DNA from: Apostichopus japonicus
Taxonomy: Eukaryota; Echinodermata; Holothuroidea; Aspidochirotida; Stichopodidae
DNA: 64,000 bases
NCBI RefSeq assembly: GCF_037975245.1
Contig: NC_092561.1
Span: 2,206,501-2,270,500, forward strand
Direction: 5' to 3'
Made by a program: the position numbers and the translations under genes. This document shows positions 1-16,573 of the stretch, one piece after another. Under the pieces are notes generated by a model that had not been told where the DNA came from, searched no databases, and worked only from the letters and a program-made list of their open reading frames with translations. How positions within the stretch are numbered: position 1 is the first letter of the stretch; each line of letters opens with the position of its first letter.

Positions 1-1249
1 TAAAGGTGTTGTATTTTGTACCGCATAAAACAAGAAAACAGTTAAGTATAAGAAGAATGTAGACTGTATATAGACGAATATAGAATGAATGTAGACAATT
101 TTCATATTTACATTATAAAACTAAGAATTTAAGGCATTGTATCGAAGAATCTATCATTATACCAAATTTACCATTATACCAAATAATTCTATGAATTCGT
201 ATGAAATATGCAAATTCATCCAATTTCTCCACAATTTGAAACAATGTAAGTAATATAAAAAAATTAAGTCATTTTTTAATATAATTTTAGTTGCTGATGG
301 CACAACACGAAAAACTTCTCAATTTTAATAGCATACTAATGAAATCAATGATAAATTCGAAAAAGTTCATTCATTTGTTTTAAATTTATTACTATTTAGA
401 TAACGATGTTGGAGCATTATGTAATAAGCTGTATTTTCGTCCTTTGTACAGCCTATGTATTATATCACACGCATCAAAGAGCAAAACCTGAAACAAAAGT
501 AGCTTTCGCATGTTCAGAATTAATTTAATCAATATGCTGCAAGCGGTGCAAATCCCTTATGACACTAAATATTAGCAATAAATCAATATTAAACCGCCAT
601 GGCTATTGACTGGAGTTCTATAGTTGTCTTTGTCAGACATACGGTATCAAGTGACCACTTGCCAATATACAAAATAGGCTCAAAACCAGGATGGTTATTG
701 CTATATAGTAACATCAAATCCAATATATGGCCTATATACCCACGCTTGGTAAAGTAAGTACTTATTGTGGTTGATTTTGTATGTTTAAGATAGAATAACA
801 CGACAGCAAGAATCGCGTACAGGATTATTCATATTATTATAATAATGAAAATCAATGGATAAGTGATATTTAATCTTTTACAGGATGTTCATCGCTTCCT
901 TACATATGCACATATATCACCTATACACGTGACCTTAAAATGTAAATAGACTCTTGTGTTTCATATAATTAGTTTTTCAGTTCACATTATTTACAATATT
1001 GTTTCCTGTTTTGTTCCAATCGACCTTTAAGACAAAGACAGTATGATGTAAACATAATATGTAATCCTAATCATATGTCTAATGTGGTAGGCTGCTATAC
1101 TTGTTCCTACCAGTATATCTTTGTCGGTAATGAGTGTAACTATATATAGGGCCTGTATATATTGGGCATATGCGTATACTTGTGCATAAAGTTGTTTGGT
1201 TTTACAAACAAGATCAACTGGCACAGGTTTCAGAAAGGTAAAGAAGAAA

Positions 1250-1430
1250 AACAATATAATAATAACAACAACATCAATATAATAGTAATAATAATAATAA
1301 CAACAACAAGAGCAGTACTGGCAAGACGAATACCAGGAACATCTACGACTGTAAACAAACTGTATAAAGACTGAACGAGACTTATAAAAATAACAACAAC
1401 AATGGCTCAACAACAACAATCACAAAATGA
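1250..1430. repeat. AAT/AAC trinucleotide-rich tract
   Basis: Interrupted runs of AAT and AAC triplets. It yields low-complexity frames on both strands that are not genes. Confidence 0.7.
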
Positions 1431-2022
1431 ATAAAACAAACACATAATCAAGGTATGGCGGTGGAGTGGTTAATCACTTGCCAAAATGGATTAATTAGCC
1501 TAAAATATTCAAACGTTTGTCGACTTGAAGAAATTGTTATAAAATGAGCGATGCGCCTAAATTCTACATAAAACGGTTTTTAAGTGAACCCTAACTTCAA
1601 ACAAAGATAAAAACCAACACGTTGATTAACAGTCATTCGACCATTAAATTAACAAGACAACCATAAAATTTGCTGTACATTTAAGAAGATCTATATTGAC
1701 TATATTAAAGTTAATCTTCAAATGTGTACTTACCGCGAGAGTCGATTTGTCTCAGAATAATATATTCCAATAGAATAAGCGAACAGGATAGAATTGAAAA
1801 GGTTACTTCACGAGTAGACGCTTGTCTGCATTATACAGCCTATACCAGAAATAGCTTCCATCGTCAGTCATTCATTATAACAGAGCATGGATTGCACTTA
1901 ACAATCGGCTCTGACACTCTATACTGTTCTCGTACTCTAGGAAGACCACCCGTTGAGTTATCATTCCCTTTCAGTTCTAGATGCAATGTGAACTTGATGA
2001 GGCTTGTACCGCGTACATATAC

Positions 2023-2027
<5 letters not shown>

Positions 2028-2103
<76 letters not shown>

Positions 2104-2136
2104 GTATATATATATATACTGTATATATATATAGAC

Positions 2137-2167
<31 letters not shown>

Positions 2168-2230
2168 GGCATACTGTAACCTATATATATATATACTGTA
2201 TATATAGATATATATATATACATATACATA

Positions 2231-2286
<56 letters not shown>

Positions 2287-2302
2287 CATACTGTAACCTA
2301 TA
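2028..2302. repeat. Compound AT microsatellite
   Basis: Nearly continuous TA repeats for about 270 bp. An interruption reading GCATACTGTAACCTATATAT occurs twice (near 2170 and 2285), so part of the array was duplicated as a block. Confidence 0.9.
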
Positions 2303-4279
2303 TATTGATAAACGTTCAGGGTTGGTTAATACACAGTTACAAAGTAATTCTTTAAGGATTAATTTGGTAATGTTATTTTTGTTACGTTATGTTATTTTTA
2401 ATCTGTTTCTGGGAATATTCAATGAGTCCGCATTTTATGAACCCGTATCAAATTAGAAACCCCTCCAGTCACGGACTTGCACTGTCGAACCTGAAAATCA
2501 TATATGTTGAGGGGAGGGGGGGGGGGTGCTTTGTATTAGGAGTTAGACACGAGTTTTCAATAAATATCTTTATATATAAATATATACAATGAAATGGTAT
2601 TGTAGCAACTTGAAAAAAAAAAATTGGGGGAATAATTCATGCGTGTGCGTAAATGAGAAGAGGAGCAGTTGCGAGATTCTATCTGTCCCCAACCACACAC
2701 CACCATCCTAGATGAACCAGACCTTATCTTGAAAAGAATTGAGAAAAATCAAGTAATCCAAATTGGAGGCAGCTGTTGGAAAGTTGGATTCTGATCTTCG
2801 TTGTTAGGGGTTATATAGGCTTATACCGTATGAACTTTCAAGGTACCCTTTCCCGAACGCACGTGAAAGAAAACATACATTGCTAACAACAGAGTGAATA
2901 ACACTATAAATGATCTATATATGTTCGTTTATGAGAATAGCAAAACATGTAAGAAAAATAATAAATAATTATGATAATAATAAATTAAAGCAACAGAAAA
3001 GTATTCTAACCTAAAATGAAGATATTATTGTTTAATTCCATTAAAAATATTTATAGATAACGTCAAGGGGAAATTTCTTGCCTTTTTTGGGCGGGGAGGG
3101 GGAGGGGGAGGGATGGGTGTTGAATACTGAAGACAATTTTCTCGTCATATAGATTGTATACAAATGTTTTGCTATTCAACATATATGAATGTAGCCTCCG
3201 AGTTAACGTATCATCATGTAAAAATTTCCAACCGTGTTGAAGCCAGAATGAAAACTACACCCTTCTAAATCAAAATGCATATATGCATTATTTTATCCCG
3301 TATACACATTACTCCTGGCTTTTCGCTTTTGTAATAGTCATTGTTGTAACCATACACTGATTTGCGTGATCGAATACTTTATCAAATTTACCGCTGCAGG
3401 GTAACCGTTCATATCTTCTACTGGTATAGGTTTGTGTGATTAGCTAAATAGTTCCTAAATTCAACTGCACATCCCCACACACATAATCATATGATGTATA
3501 TGCATACACATCCCTTGGGCAGGAGCGCTATATTGTACCACTGCATGATGCATACCCTATCACCAACATTAAATCCGTAATGCTAGTAGATACCGCATAA
3601 CGCAACAGGTTTATCATGCGACACAATTTAGTACTGAAATCCCAAAGAAATCTCTTAATCCCACGAGATTATGCTACGACACCATAAATTTTCAGAGAAT
3701 ATATTAATGATGACTAAAACTGGAAGAAAGTACAGTTAAGCTTATACTTCATTAAGTCTTAATTAGAATTATATTTTTACGAACGTGTGAATGCATTAAT
3801 GCACAATTTGTCTGTCTGTCATGATAATTTATCTCTTGTCTACAATCGCGGAATTGGATCGAGTAAGCTTAGATATCTAAATCTTATAGAAGAAAAATAA
3901 TTACATGCATTAAAGACAGATAACAAACAAAACAGGCATCCATTAGTCCAAACGTAGGCTATCACAGAACGCTTTTATGTTACAGTAATGAATTGCAGAC
4001 CGCCTTTTCAGTACAGTATTTGCAACATTGCACGACCTGATGAGATATTTTTAATCAATACAACAACCATCGTACTACAAAAAAAATCGTATGTAAAAAA
4101 TGGTTTCAACACTGTCTGACTTGACTATACGCCGTCATTCGCAATACGTGATACAAATAAACACACTGTCAAACTGACAAACATATCTGGATTTGAGACA
4201 GCGACCAAATTATGTACATGCATGTGGATGCATAATTTAAATGTCAACCTCGTGGTATAGATGCACAAGATATTCAATA

Positions 4280-4281
<2 letters not shown>

Positions 4282-4343
<62 letters not shown>

Positions 4344-4380
4344 TATATAAATATATATATGTACATATAACAATATATAT
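4282..4380. repeat. AT microsatellite
   Basis: About 58 bp of pure AT repeats followed by degenerate TATATAAATATA sequence. Confidence 0.9.
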
Positions 4381-5070
4381 ATTGATGCATGCTATGTAAA
4401 ATAAGGCTAAGTAAAGCTTTATGGGAGAGCTTTATATATTTATTATTGCACAAGGCCTTTACGTGCGAGATTACATAGAGAATTCATTTATTAGTTTAAG
4501 GCTCGTAAAAGGCGAAATAAATTGCTGGTAAGTGATGTACACACATATACAGTAGCCCATATACGATGTGTCGTTCATAGTGATATAATATAGATGTTAA
4601 ACTTATGCATACTGCTCGCTAAGTACAAATTACGTACACAGTGATAGTCAATCAGCTGATAGGCACGCACTGTCAATGCAAGCATGTGTAAACTGAAGAA
4701 ATGCGGTAACAGTGTGAATATCACTGCAATTTATAAATATATATGTAAAACAAGAAAACACTTACCCGTTTTTAGTTACTGTGCTTTTACGGTGAGGCGA
4801 ATATGATATAAATCCATCCACAAAAGACGTGCAAATCACCTATTATTCATATTGACGGGATAAGACCGCAGAGCTTAATTTAGCGGCAGCATATAAGGTT
4901 TGATTGGAGCATCGCGTAGGCTCAATACGAGGCGGAGCTCTTGGCACGCGTGCTCCAAATATATTAAAAGAGCGCTCTCAGTTTAAAAGAGAAAAAAAAA
5001 GTGTGTGTATAAGACTAAAATGCAAACAAGAGTCAGTCATCCAGAGGACATAAAAGTTTACTTTCTAAGG

Positions 5071-5084
5071 AGTTCACGTGAACT
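5071..5084. promoter_or_regulatory. 14-bp palindrome AGTTCACGTGAACT
   Basis: A perfect palindrome that contains a CACGTG E-box and reads as two inverted AGTTCA nuclear-receptor-type half-sites with a 2-bp gap. It lies about 115 bp after a TATA-like sequence. A regulatory role is inference. Confidence 0.3.
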
Positions 5085-5504
5085 CTATTGATTGTTTGAG
5101 AGCAGCGGAGCTCAAACTAACGAGTATCTCTGACCACATGGAAGCATTTTCTTTCTTCCTTCTGTCTTTTATAAGTGATTTTTGTATTTTGCGCGTCTTT
5201 GTTTCATGAATAGGCCTACATATTTAGATTAAGAGAATTATATTTAATTAGTCATGATTCATAATATCTTGAAGCTATGTAAATGGCTCATTACTTCGTA
5301 GTTTGCGTTTTTCTGGGGGGTGGGGGGGGGGCGGAGGGTCTGAGTTAAGGGTGAAGGAGCAGGGTAACATGAACTTAAGGCCAATGGTGAATTCACTGCT
5401 AAGTTTATACTTCACTTTTTTTAGTAACTCTACACAATGGCATCATGCTCTTGTAAATTAAGAAGAGGACGAGGGGGGGGGGGGGGGGATGGGGGCTGGC
5501 TCCC

Positions 5505-5521
5505 TTCCCGGATCCGTCCCT
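5505..5521. mobile_element. Isolated hAT-like terminal sequence
   Basis: CCGGATCCGTCCCTG read on the minus strand is CAGGGACGGATCCGG, a typical hAT terminus. I could not find the partner end or a target duplication, so this may be a solo remnant or chance. Confidence 0.3.
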
Positions 5522-7165
5522 GCTCTGTGTATATTTAATTTTGTGCATGCAAAAAGATGGACATCGTACGGCAAAAGATAAGTAATACTTTTAACCATCA
5601 TTTTTCTCTCTCCATGAACTAGAGAACGCTCCTTTAAGTTACCCTGGAAACACTCACGGCATGGCTGCGCGTGTCAGTCTTGCTGCAGAGAGAGGAGTGG
5701 TTACAGAGCACAGTTGGGAGTGATTCCAGTCGTGATTTGTGGCTGAGGTGATTTGCTGTTAGAGACAGAAACTGAGGGAGACAAAGTAATTAGTTCCGAC
5801 GTCATATTAACAAGTGACTGGCAGCAGGATTCAAACTCAGTGAGTTGTTCTAACTTCTGTTAAAACCAGGAATGCATAACCCGGGCATCCATCTGACTGT
5901 TTTCACCGCAAGAATGTCAGGTTGTAGATCAACTGTAGTTCAACATGGAACATGGTTAGGAAAGGTGGACGGCTGGTTGAGGAGGGGGGGGGGGAACGGG
6001 GAGTGGTCAGTGTGATTTGGAAGAAAGGTTGTAAAGGTTGTGTGTGTACGGGGTGGGGGTCGGCTGGGCGGTATAGCATGAGGTTTGTGTTTTGGTGATT
6101 TTGTTCAACGCTACAGATGACATCATAATCTCGTCAAATTTTGGGATTCTGATGACATTTTATCATTACCAAATTTTAGTCGGCTTAGCGTCTCGAATAT
6201 TTTTTAAAGATGTCGGTATCTATATGTTACACAATTTGAAAATGAAACTTAGTTATAAAGGGGATATTGATATAGAATTGTTACGAATATGAAATTTAAC
6301 TGTTGGAAGTAGGGAATGTGGGATCAAATTGTAGACAATATTGAAAAGTGTGGGCGAGAAACGAATGAGAACGAAAAATATGAAAATGATATTTAAATGA
6401 CTTTGGTTTATTATTATCTTTGGAAACATTTATAAAATGTAATCTGTCAAATTTACTTCGGCTATTGATAAAAAAAATGGTAAAGCCCCCCCACCCCCCT
6501 TTTTATAACGAGGACGATGTACAGTGTTGTCAGAGTAATAATTTACTGAATTAATTTTAGAAAAATTATGGGAAATGAAAACAAAATATTAGACAGAAGA
6601 TTGATATAAAGAAAACAAAGAAAAAGTCAAATAGAATTAAAAAAAAGGAAACAAGAGGATATCGCTTAAACGAAGAAAGGAAATAATTGGCATGAAACAA
6701 AAAGATATAAAATGATACAAATTATATACACAAATAGGTTTATTTACAAAGAGATGCAAAAATAAACAAAGAAGAAGAAGAAGAAAGAATGACATTAGAT
6801 TAAAGTAAACACTGGATGTCACGTGATGCTATAACAATTTTGTGGCTTTACTAATTGAATTACTAAAACTAACATATAATTTAGTATAGATTTTAATAAT
6901 TAAATCTATAGTATTAATTTTAAAATCTAAACAGTTTGTATTTAGTTACAAATTCAAGAATTCGATACCAAAGCCTTCAGGTATAATTAACGACACGAAT
7001 CAATTAATGTTACATTGTACGGATGATGTCACGTGATCCGAGATTCATACCAGTCCTCATAGCAACCAATATCTGAGGTGACGTCACATATTTGCGTAAA
7101 CAATATTTCAATTGAAGTTATAGAACGAAATTTCAATCTCGGCCGTAATGTCAACTAAAGGCATT

Positions 7166-11584
<4,419 letters not shown>

Positions 11585-11844
11585 GTTTTTGGCGTCAATG
11601 GCGTATGTGGTTATGTAAAAAACAGTGAACAACTGCAACAGGTCCAAAAAGAGTTGTTGTAAGAACTCAAGTATAGAAGCCTACGGTTGAGATATGGAAA
11701 ATTTTGTAATTTTATGTTCTTTATGATGCGATAAACGAGAGCACACGATTTTATACTTCTGCAGAAACTCACGGATGATGAAGAAATTAAAATTGATGTT
11801 GAAACGGTAGCGGTATTTTAGGGCGACTTCCTGAGTACAATCGA

Positions 11845-11851
11845 TTTTATA
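11845..11851 (-). promoter_or_regulatory. Possible TATA box of the sulfotransferase gene
   Basis: TATAAAA on the minus strand about 260 bp upstream of the ATG, in otherwise non-coding DNA. It would give a 5' UTR of roughly 230 nt, or a spliced leader. Only the motif and its position support it; AT-rich DNA gives such matches by chance. Confidence 0.25.
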
Positions 11852-12605
11852 TTTAGTTGTAGTCCGCGAAGCGAAGGCTAGTAAGATTGGTTTAAGATTT
11901 CAACAATTCAAGAAATGTGAATGAACCAGAAGCTGTGGTGTGGCTACTTATATCTTAGTGACCAACCGTTATTATCTGTGTGCCTATCTCTCTTCTCCCA
12001 GAACGGGCACGGAATCAGATTTTGTAAACCAGTGGGTAAATATTTGTTGCTTTTTTTGTCGGGTCAAAAGTGACGTCGTTCTGATATCAGAGTTCAAAAA
12101 TATCTCTCTTAAAAGGAATTTGCTTTTATTTTGAGGTTTCCGCGGGAGATAACCGAGTTTCCGTTTGTTTATTTTTAACCAAAAGACAATTACAAGGTTT
12201 TCCGTCGACAAAGATTTTGTGGAACTGTTAGGACTTTTTGTTGACTTTTCGACGTTTTGCAACGGGTGAACTTATTTACTAGTTAAACAGTTTTGTTTCA
12301 TTGCAAGGAATTGTTTTATCTTTGACTGAGGTTATTAGTTAATGAGGTAATTACATGACGTAGGTATACGTAAAACAACTGCTAAAGGAGAAGCTTGTAA
12401 GAAACAAAGAAAAACAACAAAGAAAATAAACAAAAACAAGTCAAAATAATTATAGCTTTATCAGTCAGCATTACTCTTGTTGTATAGTACAAAGCGAATA
12501 GTTAGGAATTTGTTTTTCTAATTTTGGTTTTATATCTTGTAGACAGTCGTCAGCGCAAACTGTTCATATGACGCTCGGTCAGGTACAACAACGGCACTGC
12601 AGGAT

Positions 12606-13172
12606 CCCATTTCACCATCCACCTTCCACCCATGCACTACTCCATGAATCCACCCTCCATCTACCCTCCACTCACTACTCCATCCACCCTCCATGAGTCC
12701 ACCCCTTTATCGATCCTCCATGAACCCACCCTTTATCCACCTTCCATGAGTCCACCCCTTCATCCACCCTCCTTCCACGAACTCCATCCATCTTGCATCT
12801 ACTAATGTATCCACCATCCATGAATCCACCCTTTATCCACCCTCCATTCACCCTCCATGAATCCAAGCCCTTTATCCACCTTCCATCTACTACTCCATCC
12901 ACCCTCCAAGAATCCACTCTCCATGAATCCACCCCTTTATCCACCATTCATGAATTCACCCCTTTATCCACCTTCCATCTTCTACTCCATCCACCAACCA
13001 TGAATGCACCCCTTTATCCACCCTCCGTGAATCCACTCCTTTATCCACCCTCCATGAGTCAACCCACCACCCTCCATGAGTCCACCCCTTTATCCATCCA
13101 CGACTCCATCCACCTTCCATCTACTTCTGCATCCACCCTCTATCCACCCGTTCATCCACCTCTCCATCCTAT
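12606..13172. repeat. TCCACC minisatellite
   Basis: About 570 bp of imperfect units built from TCCACCCTCCATGAATCCAC and CCCTTTATCCACC. Unit length varies, so the array is old or has had gene-conversion-like rearrangement. Open frames across it on both strands are by-products. Confidence 0.9.
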
Positions 13173-13899
13173 GTCGGGATTAAGTGAGACAAATTGTGGT
13201 GAACGAATAACGTTTCTCAGTTCGCATGACTTACGAAAGAAATTATAGGTTTGCAACAGTGTAATAATGTTAGGAATCAAAAACTTTGAAATGGCAGCCC
13301 TATTCCCAAATAGACATTGCAATTTTGAAAAGAAAAGTACTAATTTAAATACAATTATTTTGAAGTTGAATCCTTCAGAAATTATAGGGGAAACAGGTCA
13401 GATCTTCAAAAGTTGATGTTTATTGGGGTGTGTGTGGTGGTGGTGGTGGTGGGGGGGGGGGTCACTAGCAGTTTAAAGAATTGCAACGTACAACAAGACG
13501 TAATAAAGTAGTTGAAAATAAATTTAAAAACGTCGGTTCATGAAAACAAAAACACGTCATTTAGATAAGTTCGTGATCTGTGAGTTTGTGTGTTAATGAT
13601 AAGAACATCAATCCACGTTACCCAAAATACTTAACAGAGACGATAAAGCAAGGTTAAAGTTAGAAACAGTATGTATTACGAATTCTTACGAATCTATTTG
13701 AAGTGTCTGAATCTGCCCACATCTCACTAAGTCCTAGTGATTAACGGTGACGTCATAGTCACAAGCGTCAGATTTACATAAAGAGATGAAGTGATTAGTG
13801 TCAAACTTCCAGTGAAACACAAATGGGGAAAAAAACTGTTAATGTTGCTAAATTTGCTTCCATATATAACTTTCGGCACTTTATGGTGATGGTGACGCG

Positions 13900-14674
13900 C
13901 ATGGGCGGCGATCCTGGGGGGGAAGGGGGGGATATATCCCCCCATGAAAATGGGTGGAGGGGATGTAATACACCATATCCCCCCCACCAAATGCCAGGGA
14001 TAAGTATATTTATATGCCTACATTTATGCATCATCGTGAATGTACGGCTCTTTTTTAGCTTCATTTCTCGCCTACCATAAACGCAGTGCGATCTTTTCAA
14101 ATAAAAAGTCTTTATCTTTATCACGATATTGATATAGTACATATATGCACCCTCATAGTATTCATATAGGCCCTATAGTAGGCCTACACACGTACATGTT
14201 CCCTCGAACAGCTGAGAATCTCATGTTACCAGGGTAATGCTTAATACAAGTTTCATCTGGATGCCCTAGCAATCGGTACCTAGGAATGTAACTATGTGTT
14301 ATTGTGTATTGCATGTGCATAGGCCTATAATAGCCTGCATGAGGCCATTTTCTTCATCGAATAATATAAAAGAGCTCTCGAGCATTCTAACGTAGCGCCT
14401 GAAACAAGATTGACAGGGGCAATTTTCCCAAAATAACACCCGAAATTAAAAAAAAAGTATTTTGGATTATGAGATATTTTCGGACATGATATCCCTATTT
14501 TAAAGTTGAGTATATGCCACTTGGGAACCTTGGGAAGTGCCGTTTCCGGCCATCTAGAGGGTTTGTAAATCCCAAAATTTTCTTGTACGCTTCGCGCCAA
14601 CTCATGGTGGCGCTACGCTTAGATAGTCAACAAGGTCATATCCCCCCACTCGGAAGTACGGATCGCCGCCCATG
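13900..14674. mobile_element. Non-autonomous hAT element, complete (copy 1)
   Basis: 775 bp bounded by perfect 15-bp inverted ends CATGGGCGGCGATCC and GGATCGCCGCCCATG, flanked by the 8-bp duplication GTGACGCG at 13892-13899 and 14675-14682. An 8-bp duplication and CAnGGGCGG-type ends are hAT hallmarks. No transposase frame is present. A module near 14530-14630 (CTTCGCGCCAACTCATGGTG) is shared with copy 2. Confidence 0.9.
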
Positions 14675-15916
14675 GTGACGCGTACAGCGAATCCCCTTGC
14701 CACAGCGATTCCTCAATGTCACGAAGACTCATTTGCCGGCATAAATTGCATTGTTTTATTAATGCATTAATTAATGTCAAAACAGACCATTACAATCCAT
14801 TGCGAGAAATTCTTTTATACGTTTTCGAATAACAAGGTGCATATGACCAATAGGAGAGGGGCGGGGAGGGGTGGGGTGGGGGAGGGGCGTAAATGCAGTA
14901 CTTCTGCCCAATAATTTTCTGAAACAAAAGACGAAGAATGAAGAAGAGGTGATATTGTTCAAATAAATTTCTTAGTATCAATACCCCTTACTTTTGTGTG
15001 TGTTCGAAATTCGCTGCGAAGACGTAAGTAATATTGGAATATAGTCAGATTCCTCTGGTGGCTCGCAGGCGGACGCCCACTAGTTCTTTAGCCCCCTGGC
15101 ACTCTCTTTATCCCCTTTCAGTAACATTGTGCCCCCTCCCAAATACCAGACACAGCCCGTGCATTGATGTTGTAACCACGTAAACTGTCAAGTTGTCCAT
15201 GTGTATACACATCTATTATGACTACTCCAAATTGCCTCAAACTTATACATCCTCCCCACCATAGCCTTTTAGAACTTTAATTCAGGAAATATTATAAATT
15301 CTTATGTGAACACATTTTCTGATCCCAGATCAAGTTTCTACAACAACTTAGGGCCTAAGTTCCAACATCGCTCCATTATCCATTCTCCAGTTATATACTC
15401 CGTCTCTGTCAAGTGTCAAGGAATGGTCTGGCTATTTAGGAAAGAAATCTATTAAATTTCAGAGCAAATTTGCATATTTATATACCGAACAGAAATATTT
15501 ATGGATTTTTTTATATTTTTATTGAAACCAATTTTCTTATCTAGCGCCGCCGATTCGATGCGGAAGTTTCCTCCCAGTGATTGAGTTGTTACAATACTTT
15601 GAAAGTTGGTCAGCTATAGTTGTAAACATTGAGTAGTATAGGCTAAGTGCACAGTACGTATATTGACTTATAGGCTTATAAGTTAGTGTAGTGACGTATA
15701 CAGACATTGAACGAGGGGAGCAAGAGAGGGACATTGGCGAAAGAGGCAGTGCCAAGCAGGACGAATTCAGACCATATCGCCGACACCGTTTTCCTCCCTA
15801 ATAGACCGAACTGTCACATTTTTCAACGAAATTGAACAACTTAATCTTTCCTGAGAAAAACAAAAACCCATTCGAAATGAAATCAAAGTGTGATCCTTCG
15901 TGATTAAGGAAGAAAG

Positions 15917-16573
15917 ATGAGGCGAAAGGTGAGCAGGTTGTTTTATTGGGCCGTTACTATGGTTGTCCTAACAGGTGTGTTCGTAGTGTTTAAAAGCAGC
16001 TTAGGCTTACCTGATGACTCCCAGTCCGACGTACCCAATGGTCATTTTCTTCGTCTGAGGGATAAAATCAACCATGGCCAAAAGAAAATCCAAGAAAAAT
16101 CCATTCCATTTATCGTGCCAGTTGAGAATCCGGGTGTCGTTCGTAAATTGGAAGGAAATAGTAACCACAGAACAAGAAATGTAGTCCAAGAAGAAGTTGA
16201 AGTTAAGCCAGTAATTGAACCACAGGACATTCTTTATAAACAGCCATACTTGCCCAAGACTAACATGAGAAAACTAGATGAAGTACGAAACTTTTCAAAA
16301 GTTGAAGAAGAAGAAGAAGGCAGAAATCTAAGCCATCCCAAACAGCAAAAGAAAACCACCAAGAATTTTAACACAAGTCAAAGAAAAGGTTCCCAAAGCA
16401 ACAATTTTGACGATGATGCAATAGTTAGGAAAATAGTCAATAGAACCTTGCAGAAGAAACCCTCCGAGTTAACACTTAATGACATTTTTATAGGAGTGAA
16501 AACGACGAGACGTTATCACAAGAGCCGCTTAGATATCCTGGTGAAAACTTGGTTCCAAAATGCTAAGCAACAG
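15917..16573 (+). CDS. fng: Fringe exon 1: anchor, stem and start of catalytic domain
   Basis: Residues 1-219. Type II membrane anchor ([18 protein letters not shown]), then about 160 residues of low-complexity charged stem including EEEEEG and several NxS/T sites, then [19 protein letters not shown], the conserved start of the domain. Donor CAACAG|GTAAGT, phase 0. Confidence 0.94.

Larger units (their letters stand above)
1..7165. other. Gene-free left flank
   Basis: I find no exon with a recognisable protein family here. It is AT-rich with microsatellites, isolated G-runs (about 2512, 3094, 5317, 5474, 5984) and short chance frames. A TATA-like TATATTAAAAG near 4957 and a 14-bp palindrome at 5071 could belong to an unseen promoter. 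The 3' UTR of the minus-strand sulfotransferase must lie just below 7166; minus-strand AATAAA matches occur near 6407 and 6738. Confidence 0.5.
11585..15916. other. Intergenic region between sulfotransferase and fringe (head to head)
   Basis: The two genes are divergent, so both promoters lie in this 4.3 kb. I see no further protein-coding exon. It holds the TCCACC minisatellite, a GT/G-rich tract near 13425-13462, and the hAT element at 13900-14674. The fringe 5' UTR ends here with an in-frame stop at 15905-15907. Confidence 0.6.

Noticed and set aside
1724..2355. Frames rich in Tyr-Ile across the AT microsatellite
   Set aside because: Direct translation of (TA)n on both strands.
12675..13248. 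Open frames over the TCCACC minisatellite
   Set aside because: Low-complexity repeat translation on both strands, with no domain and no splice context.
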